Assembly (NCBI RefSeq): GCF_000003815.2 | Contig: NC_049988.1 | Span: 14,516,803-14,580,802, forward strand | Direction of reading: 5' to 3' | Origin: Branchiostoma floridae | Taxonomy: Eukaryota > Chordata > Leptocardii > Amphioxiformes > Branchiostomatidae | Length of the DNA: 64,000 nucleotides | In this document: in pieces, positions 49,901 to 61,900 of the stretch | Numbering within the stretch: position 1 is the stretch's first letter | Layout of the letters: each line of letters opens with the position of its first letter | Program-made: the position numbers and the translations under genes | The notes under the pieces: model-generated | Databases searched by the model: none | What the model saw: only the letters and a program-made list of their open reading frames with translations | What the model was told of the DNA's origin: nothing

Positions 49901-52900
49901 CAAAACTTAACTTTGTTAACTTGAGGCGGTAACAAAAAGATTTTTTACACATTTCACAAGGATTTACGTATAGATATGATAGAATCAGACATGATCATAG
50001 TAGTTTTAATAGTTTTCATAATTTTGATGGACAGCCGTTGGTATATTCTGGAAACACTAGACACTAACCGTCTGCGTCCTCCCAGCCAGTGTTTGAGACA
50101 TAGGGACAGTTGTCCTGATTGTTCGGCATGACGTCATTATCAATGTCGTCATCACACGCGTCACCTATTGGCACAGCACAGAGAATGAAACTTCTATCAG
50201 GTGTAACAAAGGTTACAACGCATTACAATTATAAATACACATGACTCTAAATCACATTGGATGATCATGAACACAAACTACATGCTTCAAATGCATTCTT
50301 GTTAATGGCAAAACGGACTGACGAATTCTATTTCGTGAGAGGCAAATGAAATAGTTACCTATGCCATCACTGTCTGTGTCAGTTTGTTCTGGATTCGTGA
50401 TATCTGGACAGTTATCAACTGTGTTGACAACACCATCGCCATCTCTGTTGAAATATGAATAATATGAATACATTATAATTATTGAGATATCAACTAGTCT
50501 ACAAGCACTACAGATGACCAGAATCCGGTTCAATACATCGATAAAGAAATGTGTGGCTCTGCTGTTGCATTCTATCTTTAACGCTGTACATTGCTCAAAC
50601 AAGATCTCATCTCATGTGAATTTTTTTAACTTTGAGCATCTGTTGGTTGAGACTTTTGAGACTAAAAATAGACAACAACCTGGCCTCATTGCGCAGCAAG
50701 TCTATATAGAGGTCTTACTTGTCGCTCCCATCACAGGCGTCCCCGTATCCGTCCATGTCTGCATCTTCCTGGTTTGGGTTAGGGTCGGTAGGACAGTTAT
50801 CGCAGGCGTCCCCCACCCCGTCACCGTCTGTGTCAGCCTGCGTGTCGTTCACGTTGGGACACACATCGGTGGTGTCATCAACACCTGTGGAAATAATATA
50901 TTGAGTATGATGAAGGATTTCATCATGTTAATACCTTTGTCTTTCTTTATGTTTCTGTGGACGTATTGTCTCTTTTCATAGTAATGTTATTCATTATCAA
51001 TATGACTTGTGAAGTACTATCACTTTGGTCTCGTATCCTATCTGAAGTATGGCTTTACGTCTTCTCTTCAGAGGCTTTTATATCAAGTACTGTATTCCGC
51101 CTGTATAATATGTTCGTTTCATGTTTGATGTTTACGATGCCTGAGTGAATTATAACTGTCTTAAGTCTCAAGTCGACCATCAGCTCTAATATCAATGCCG
51201 ATGTTTTGTCTGATCAGTTTATTATGAATGCTTACAAATTACTGTTTTACTACTGTGTAACACAAAGTAGTTGGCTACCGTCGCCATCGTCATCATTGTC
51301 ACAGGCGTCCCCAACACCATCTCCGTCTGTGTCGGTCTGATCCTGGTTGGCTATGCCAGGACACGTGTCACACACGTCACCGTACCCATCACCATCTGTA
51401 TCTACTTGGTCCCAGTTGGCCACAAAGATGCAGTTGTCCTGAAAATAGCCCGCAGAAATTAATCATGATTCTTTAGTTGATAAGTTCCATACTACTACTA
51501 CTACTTTAACTGTCAGTCGATCTGTACAGACTATGACATAAACTACGCATTTCTATTGCACAAAAAAGTTCCAAAACAAGACACGATTAGCAATAAATGA
51601 GTTAGGCCCAAAGACTGATAGAACCAGCATGTGAAATTTTATGAGGATCGGACTGTTACTCTTAACAAAGATTTTGAGGTCATCTTTTTGCTGGACAGTT
51701 TACTCCCGTACCTCTATATCCATCCGCCCGTCGTTGTCGTCATCAGGGTCACACACGTCACCCATCGTGTCCCCATCATTGTCTTCCTGCCCACTGTTCG
51801 GGTCATTGGGACAGTTGTCCTGAGAGGAGTACAACAAGCTTGGGTTAGAGCTTTTGTGGAAACCAGAGTTAAAGTAGATCGATTACAACCTTCGTCAGAC
51901 CAGGAAGTACGAATCAGCACAGCTTAGTGTGAAATTTGTGTGAAATTATAACACTGTTTCCAACAGTCGATGAGTACTGAATGGATGTCAGAACATTTTA
52001 ATTACAACGTTAGTAATTCATATCGTGCACCATAATTTCAGCAGTTCAGCTGTACATAGAATACATAGGCGTAATGTTAAATGTATGCCCGTACCATTAT
52101 AAGTGTTCCACACTAGATTGCCTGCTACACTTTTTTAACTCCACATTCATCAAGGAGAAAGTAAAGATCTTTGACATAGACCAAGAAAAGAAAACGTTGT
52201 GGCGGAGATATCTAGTTGGATCAGTACAACCTGTGCGCAGTTCCTCGTGAGACATGACAGCGGTTCGTCCGGCCAGCCGTCCTGGTCTGTGTCCCTGCTG
52301 CAGCGGTAACCGTCTCCGCCCTGTCCTGTCTCACACTGTAGGGAACATGTTACAGAGTTCATTGTCTTTTACCGGAAATACGTAAGGTGTCAAGGTTACA
52401 CGTCATTTCCTGTGTGACGTCACATTCTCATTTTCTTTTAGGCTGGGCTCCACTGTGACGTCCAAATTTCATGCAAACTAAATTTACATAAACTTCCAGG
52501 CGTTTTGAGGATGAAGCTGTGCAAAAACTGGTATCTAATTCCTCTAATCTCTACCAGACTGACTAGGCTGGCTACTAGTATTATAAAGAGAATATTTTGC
52601 CAGGAGGGGAAACATGAACCTTAGCGTGGACTGACTCCCCTGGCCAATTTCCCTTTCTTTCGAATTCTACGATACCCGTACACCCGTACAAAGGCCTGGT
52701 GGAGACTATATTTTTCTCTCTCATAGTCTTACAAGCAGATGTTAACTTGTACTCACTCCACATCTGAACTTGCCGTTCCCCAGAGACAGACAGGTGGCGT
52801 TGCTGCTACAGTTGTGCCTGCCGAGTTGACACAAGTCTTCCGGGATGCAGCCCAGGTAGATGTCGCTGATGTAACCTTCAACACAGTTGCCACATCTGTA

Positions 52901-55900
52901 GCTTCCCTGTGAGGGAGTACATATGGTAAGGTTATGTATTTTCTAAAAAAAAAGCTAATTGTTAGTGATACGTAAGAAACACGTGATAGCAAATTACCAG
53001 TTGATAGTAACATTGCAATTAGGTAAAACACCCCCGTTTCTTCAAGGCGAATTCCTTCACTTTAGAGCTAAGGAAAAGAAAACGATGTTGATGTTCAGTC
53101 ACCTACCGGCGTGTTGATGCACTCTGCGAACTCGTGGCATCCGCCGTTGTCAACGTCACATTCGTCAATGTCCAAGCAAACCTATATGTAGACACGTATC
53201 AAAGTTCTTTTCCAGCTGTTTCTTCAAAATGATTAGGAAACGATTTGCGAGTACAGTCTATTATATCTACTTTGTAACACTTATATTTGCAAATAATTCT
53301 GTCTTCTAAAATGTAAACACAGTGATACGGTCAAAATTATAGAAACAATAAAAAGCACCTGTGGGCTGTTCTGCGCATGCTCCAGTCCGTATCCATGGGA
53401 ACTCTCCCCCGTGTATCCCACAGGGCATTTTCCACACTGGTACCCTGGGTCAGAGTTTTCACAGGTGGCATTGGTGAAGCATGGGCTTGCCAAGGAGCAC
53501 TGCAATATAAACAGTAACGTCAAGAGCTATGATTTGTCTATTACAACATATCTATAGCAAGATATAGTATTCATCGATAGACAAGGCACACCAATCATCA
53601 CATATTATTAGATATATCCCTCGTTTTATGATTTTAGACCATTTTGTTCTATTTTTAACCTGGTAATACTACTTAAAAATAATTGAAATGGAAAACTGGC
53701 GTCAGAGAACCGCAAACGCACAGAATCAAAATTGAGAACATATTTACATCAACGTATACTTCAGATGAAACAACAAGATTAAGCCTAAGGACAAACCTTC
53801 TTGAGTAGAACATAGATTAAACTTGATATAAAGCTTTGGAACTTGGGGGTCAGATACGTAGTCTATGTACATATTATCACATGCTTAGAACAGTGCATTT
53901 TAGCACAACAACATATTTATAGTTATCATCAAGAAAACACAGGAAGCAACTAGAGTTCGGCGACCTCATACCTCCATGAAAATTTAGAGCTTTCGTAAAT
54001 TTCATGCAATTGACTAACACATTAACATAATTTATGCATGGTATTTTTCATCATTTACTAACGTACACATGTCACAATTATAAAATTCCCATTATTAATC
54101 ATAAAGCGTTTTTGCAATTTTTACATAAATTATGCAAATAAGTTCCTCATTACCATATTTGGTATCTGCTTATATTCCACCTATCATAGTTAACATGTAT
54201 TACATTTATTGAAGTCCAGTTATTGAAAACAATGGCATTATACAATTTCCTCATTAATCATGCAAATTAAGTCCTCATTTGCATAAAATGTATATCATTA
54301 TGAACATCTTTGCATAAGGTAACCGCATGCCTAATATGATGCCAATCCATCAATCCTTTCTGCAGTTATCCTCTTTAGAATGTCTTGACAAAACGCCCCT
54401 GCAGTTCCGCAATTAAATGTTAGGGGGCTGAAACCTGCCCCACTTTGTCATGACACTGCAAGCTATCTACCAGCCAAATGTCAAGACCATATCACATCCA
54501 GGACAAGAGATACATTGAAAAAACTGCCATGATATAATATCCTCATTAATTATGCAAATATACTCCTATTTTGCATAATTAGTATTTAATCTTGTACAAC
54601 ATTGTCTAAGGTACCTATATACAAAAAATGATGAAAATCCGTTGTTCCCTTCTTGAGTTATCCTCGTCAGAAGTTTTTGACAAAAATGCCCCTGCTATTC
54701 CCAAACTAGACGCTAGGGGGCCCAAACTTACGTAATTTTTTCCTGAGCACAAGAGCTATCTAATGCTTAAAAATCTTGACCATAGCATGTTCAGAACACC
54801 GAGATGGCAAAACCGGAAGTTGCGCTGCAGTACCAAGGCCACACACCAGGGGGCCCAAAATTGACCTTGACCTTCGTCTTCCCAACCCCTACCTACATAC
54901 CAAATATCATCGTAGTCCATCAAGAGGTTCTCAAGTTATGATGACCACAAATATGCGGACACACAGACACACACACAAACACACACACACACAAACACAC
55001 AAACACACACACAGACACACTCAAAACTATACCTCCATTTTTTCATGGAGGTAATAAATTACCTCATCTATGTCAACACAGGTGACGCCGTCCCCGCTGA
55101 GGCCTGGAGGACACGGTCCGCACCGGTAGGTGGCGCTGTCTATGTTCTGACAGGTCACGCCTTCAAAGCAAGGCTCTCTGTCCAGGCAAGGGCCTACAGA
55201 CCCGAAACATAGCACGAGATTTTACATGGTGATTTTTACTTTATATATCTATGTAGTCGGGTGCAATGCAGCATAAGACACTGTTTCATTCCGCGTTTCA
55301 TTTTGGTACGATTGCTTTTAATGCGTCTAGGCGGGTGTGCTGTTATATGGTATGATAGTATTCTCAATACATTTTGTTGAAGATACTGCGAAGCACCATA
55401 TTTGGTTGGTGATGATCATTTTTGGATTTTGTACCAATCGGTCTTCAGTGACAATCATTTGGTCGAGACTTTTGTTCCTTTATGTAACTGAGAAATTTGT
55501 TCTTTTATGGAGCAATTAGAGTAAAAACTTTTAGGATCTGTTGCCATAAATTCGTAACTCACATTCTCCAGGATTACAGCCCACACACGGCGTGCAGTCC
55601 CCCCGTGACCACGTGAAGGGATGGCAGGGTTCACACTCGGTCTTGCCGCTGGTGCTGTAGAACCCTGCCGGACAGCACTCACACCCGGCTGATCCTGACT
55701 GATTGTTGTAGGAGCCAGGTGCACACGGCTGGCAGAAATCTACAGGCAAAGAAAGACATGTACAGAGATGTAATTAACTCTCCGGATGGATTGTAATGAT
55801 AATTGGTATGTGGGTAGGTAGGTAAATTGACCCAAAGGCAATGGTCAGAGTAAATTTTGGGCCCCCTGATGTGTGACCTTGGTACTGAAGCAGAACATTG

Positions 55901-58900
55901 AGTTTTTTGTATCTTTTGACCTGGACATGCTACGGTCTTAATTTTATAATGGCAGATAGCTTGTGATGTAAGGGAGAAGTTATGTATGCTTGGGCGCCCT
56001 GGCAGAGCCTGCTCTGGTTTCGTTTGTTTGGTACAGAATAACAGAGCCATGGTCTTTATTCTATTTTGCTATTGGTTTATTAGATGACGTTATAAGAAAA
56101 ACAGTGCCTGACATCCTAACTGGTATGATAGTATAATTTTTACTTTAGTGTCTTTATTCACATTCACCGTTTTCCCAATTTTGTCTTGCTTGTCGGTCAG
56201 TGAATAGCAATAATTCTATTGTTGACTTCTGTTGATAATTGATTTGGCCCTTTAGAAAAATACAAACCAACTTACCAACAAACCAACAAAACACAGAATT
56301 AAGTTTACTATAAAGCTACTGTCTACATACCAGTGAGTCCTGTTCCAAACAGCCCAGCCCGACACAAAGTCTTTCTCCCAAACAGACAAGCGTACCCGGT
56401 TTCACAGTCTGTGCAGCTTGGAGGGCAGTACTATGAGAGGGTTGTGCGGAAACAAAATTTCAGTTAGTACAAGTGATTTTTGTTTTTTAACACCAAGTTA
56501 ACAGTGCTACAGCTATTTGTAAACTAGGTTTATTCATCTGTTAACTTATGAATCTTTGCCAAGCAAATGTATTGGCTTTTCTCATGATGATAATATAATG
56601 AAATGAAATAGTTCGACTCTAAGCAAATCGCTTCTCTGGTCTATCATGGACATCAATGTCAAATGAGGCCTGGTCGCAAGAATCCGTCAAACTTACCGTT
56701 TCGTTACACGGGTCTGCATACTGGTACCTGGAACAGTTGAAGGCATAGCCCTCTTGACAAATCTGTAAAATGTAGAGAAAAATGAAATTGAAATATCTAC
56801 CTTTTCCTTTTACACGTACGTGTTTTAAACTTTGTTACTATTATAGGACCCTAACACCAGTTGCTCCCATAGTGTTCATACCCGAACTGTACTCTCCAAG
56901 CAGAGTTTGGTTAGGACGTTTGTGAATTTTTTATCACATTTTCTCCACCAATCTCTGCTTGGAGAGTTTTCGAACGGGTCCCCATACTTACCCTACCGGG
57001 GGGACACGGACTACACTCCGAGGCGCCGCCGAATGAGTGTTCGGTAGGGGAACGGTCACAGGTCGGGGAGGGAGGGTCACACCTCCCGCACGGCCTGGCC
57101 ACCCCGTCACCCAGGCAGTAGTAGGTAGTGGGGCAGCGCTCACAGCGGGTGTTACCTGTACGTAGGGAATTTATTACCTTCAGATTTAAAGGTCAAATGT
57201 TTGCTATAAACTACATAGAGATATCTATCGTTTTTTGGACGGTGATATGATGGGATGTTTGGCAATGCAGATTCTCATCTTTAATTAGGACTTATTTCAC
57301 ATAGGTAATGGTTAGCGCTGACCGGCTATCTCTTCGATCGCTTGCGATGATCAGATACATTTTTAAATTTGTAGTAGTATGGTTGTCCTCTTCAGCAAGC
57401 TTCATATAGGGTTCAGATTATCACCTGGCTGTTGAAGGTACCAAAGAAATTATTTAAGTGCCACTACGAAAAACATACAACGATACCTACATTGTACAAA
57501 CTCTCAAATTTCTTGTGGCATTCATGTGTAATGTTTGGCATCGATTCCACAACAATGTTTTGCTTACATTCGTTTCAAAAATTGGAAACGGAAAAGACAG
57601 ACACATAAGCAAACCAGACAAACTGATAGAAACGTACGTATATACTGCAGTTCCACAGTACACCCTATCAGTTCCATCCTCATGCTGATACTACCTTGCC
57701 ACGTCAGCGGATGGATCCGGATGTCAGTTACTGTGATAGGGTCAGCAAGATCTTGTTGCACGGTTGAAGAAGAATCTGCATTTCCTGTGAATTCCTTTGG
57801 AGAAATATTAGAAAATGGATCAGTTGTTACGCGGTAAATCTAGTTATTTTAATTCAAACTGTCGTAAATATTTCTAATAGCACAATGTCTTTCGTCTCTG
57901 ATGTACCTTAACTCAACGCAGTTGTCTTACTGTTCATTGTAGCTTTTCAAGTACTTTTTGTAGCATTGGCAACATCAAATGTAAGATGGGCATCACAAAA
58001 ATGAGTTAGATTTGTCTAGTATCAAAAACTTTTGCAACATCAACCACTGAAGATGCCATACTGTTGAGCGTATTTAATGCCATATACGTTTGTATCATAA
58101 TATATTCTAGTTCTGTACCCGTTGTGCCCCTTCAATAAATACCCTGTTATCAATGTATTTGGCACTATTGGTATAGTGTAACATATGCATTCTAGTTCCT
58201 TACCCGTCGTACCCCTCCTTCCGTATACGTGTTCCACGTGTCGTTACCGCTACTCAGGTACGTCAGGTAGTACGTCTGTACCCACGCCGCCTCGTTCGCA
58301 CTCCCTTGTAGGATCACTCCGCTGACGATTGTCTCTTGAAGAAATGATACCTGTAATAAAAACATAATGACTGATGGTAAACGTTCAGCGTTATATAATG
58401 AGTGGTCTGAAAACGTTGAGAGATCGGAAGTTTTTGCGGACTGAGTATACGTAAACAATCGAACTTTGTTCCAGAAAATGCAAAGACCGTCTGAAGCCTT
58501 CCCCTAAAATGAACAAACAGTTAGGAAGGGACTTGCATTTGCAAATGCCTTGTTTTACTTCTGAAAGCCTTTCTTGCTTAGGCTTCTGAAAGCCTTTCTT
58601 GTATCTTTAATAACCCACAAGATCACTTCGGTACACTTTGCCTTGGGCTTAAACTATCGTTCACAATCCTGCAGAATAATAAAAAATGTAAAAAAAATAA
58701 GGTGTCACCAAACTAGAAAAATAAGGCTGACCCGCAAAATAATAAATGGAAATCTTTAGATAAAATATTTCTCACCTGCAAAAAAATATAGGTGGACCCG
58801 CAAAAAATAAATGTGAATGTTTAGATAAAGATATTCCCAACCTGCAGCCATTGGTTCGCATCAGTAATCTTTGCCTTCCAGTTCCCCTGCGCGAACACGC

Positions 58901-61900
58901 CCGTGGTGTCGTTATTGGTGGGCTGGTTGTGCAGACGTGCGTAGTGCGGCTGGTAGTATTCATACGCGGAGGAGGCGGTGATTTGTGTGAAGAAAATAAG
59001 TGCGCTCTGCATCCCCAGTGCTTCGCCACATTCTAGATAATGGCAAGAAAATGACCTCTTACATCATTAACATGACAATTATCATATAGCCAGGTGACGT
59101 AGGCCCATCGGAAGGCCCCATTCATGTTGGTAATGACATTGTAACACATAGAATTCCAACGAGATTGGTGTTAAATAGCTTTCTTGGTGTTTATAGTTTT
59201 GTCAGTTCGACCAGGCATTGGAACCAATCAGAAGGGGCGATACACATGAAATTGACCAATAAGAATGAATGGAATACACGCAGGGACGCTCGGTCATTCA
59301 TTCGGTGTTTTTAGAAACCGAACATAGATCATGGCAGCATATACACCTCATTGCGTGTCATTAACCCTTAAATGTTATCAGAGCGATATTGAAATTAAGT
59401 ATCACAATTAAAGGAAACTCACCAAAATCTTTGACGTAATATTTTGGCACTCTAATGAACACGCCTCCTGTGTCATCGTCTACACTTATCTCGTACGTGA
59501 TTGGTTGGTCCAAACTGTCATAGAGGCATGCGTCATTTATTGTCATGGCAATGGTTGCTATATCTCCGCGGGGCGGCGTCCCTCTGTCGGTCACGATGAT
59601 GTAGAACTCCAACAAAGTGCTGTCGTTTCTTCTGTCGTGTATAGTGCTGCAAAGAAAGAAAGGAACAAACTTACCAGATCTACATGTACAAGCGACATCA
59701 TTAAAATACTTTTGTGGAATTTTTCTTTTGCAAAACGGTTTAACAGACAATACTGTTTAAATGTTCAAACGGCTTCTATTTTAAACAAAGGAGCGAAAAT
59801 GACAGATTGACGGGGAAAAGTAGGGCTAAAACTAACCTGGAGTCCAACCTTCTTCGCTTTGGTCCGCTCCCGAGTGGATCAAAGTGAACAAGCTGGACTC
59901 CAGGTTAGGCTAAAACCTTAAGAATATCATTATATAGCTATTGAACTGCATTGGAACAGTTTTGATGTGGTCAAGACATTCTTGTCTTTTGCCAAGAGTG
60001 ACAAGGCTTCCATCCATCATTATCAAGAATAGTTAGGATCGATACCAAACGATATGCATGCAACTGTACATGAAAAAAGTGTGGCTCAGTCTTACGTTTG
60101 GTTGATGTGCGTCCTGTGGAATGTGGTGTTGGCGTTGTCACCACTGTCTCTGTCCTCCCACACTAGAGTCATCACCGGAGTCAGTCTCAGGACAGGCTGG
60201 GGATGGATGGTAAACATCGTCTCCTCCAGGGTGGGGCAGTTATCATTGACGTCCTCGATAATGATCTATATTGATAAAACGACGAGAAATTTCATTTTTA
60301 GTTTTCTTAGAGTTAAAAATCTGGAAATCTAATGTAGGACTAAGATTGTTCATACATGTATGCCGAAACATATTCTTCATAATTACATTGGGTACTCGCC
60401 GCTAAAGAGCAGGGTGGTGGTAGGATGGAGGTGAGGAGGCTACAGAGGAGCCTAAAGCCACGCACGAGCCACCTGTGCCACAATGACATGTACCTAGATG
60501 AACCCCTCACCTTGTGCCTGAGCCCTCAACTTATTGAAGTTTGGTACGCAGAGGAAGACATATGTCAAGCGTTGCAAAATATTAAGTTTGTTGACTCGTG
60601 CAACAATAGTTCAATCGGCTTCTTTTTGACGGACAGACTTTACTTTGGTTTTGAGTCTTGGTGCCATGACCAACTCTTTTCTGGTTGATAAATGTACCAT
60701 TATTATAATTTGATTTATAAGAATAACACACCTACCTTGATTACTACTGTTCCCGTTCTAGGTGGTGAAGCGCCGTAGTCTTGTACATCCAGTATCAGTG
60801 TGTATTCCTGGGCAATTTCATAGTCCACTTCGGAATCAATACTCAGCAATACCGTCGTTGTGGTCACCTCGAAAGATTCCGTGCCTGAAATGATACATGG
60901 TTTGGGATGAAGATGAGCTTTGCTATCTGTCTGTCAGTTTACTGGAAATATTCTAGTCGGTAAGTGACAAACAACGAAATATCATAGATTCGAAGGAAAA
61001 GATGTGTGAAAGTGTAGGTGTAACTTTTTAAGTAGATTCTTTCGTGTTTGTCTCATGTTGATCCATTTCTGTCAAACTAAAACGTCCTCACTGGTGAAAT
61101 ACAGTTTTGCAAATTCAGTGTTTTAAGACAAATTCAATGTACCTGATAATAACCTAACCAAAAGCGCCTACCTGCAATGTTCAGGTCAGGTGACGGTGTG
61201 GGCGTGTCGTCGTCACAGGTGACAAACGACAGCCCCTCTACTGTCATCCACGGCAGAGGTGCGGGGGAGGGCGCGGCAGCAGCTAGGCGGTTATCAGGAG
61301 TGTCATCTTTGATCGTGAAATGACGAGCTTCATTTCCTGAAAATACGAATTTCATTAGCAGTGTGGAACGGTTAAAGCATTTGACTGTTTACAGCTACAA
61401 ATGCAGTTTGTTTGTTGCTAGATGAAATTTGCGACAAGTAGATAAATGATTGAATTATTTCTCAAGAAACTATGAAAATGCAATTACATCATAAGATAGT
61501 TATAAAGACATCTGTAAGGGAAAAATGGCGAATCAAGACCGTTTAAAGCAAACTCCATGGGCAAATATGAAACAATGTACATCAAATCATGCTATTCCTT
61601 TGGTTGAAGAAAACATGACTCCAGCTTTATGTCTGTAACATCAGAGATGCTTGTACTACCAATATAACAACACCAAATAATTGCTATACACGTACGTACC
61701 TTTTAGGATGGTCACATTGTACGATGGTCCTGTAGAGAAGATGTCAGTCACAACTATTATCTGCACGGTGCCGTTGACATGCAGGTCCTCTCTGATGGTC
61801 GTCTCGTAGTCCAGTGGATATCCGCTGACGTCAGCAGATCTTCGCCTCCTGCTCCCGCCATCGTTTGCAGAGCTGTCAATCACTTGTGAGGAGAAGGTGG

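Noticed and set aside
57695-57794. Shorter discoidin exon ending at GTAGTA (57694)
   Set aside because: It would drop the final [11 protein letters not shown] strand of the domain. The longer exon to 57638 keeps it and its phase matches the next exon.
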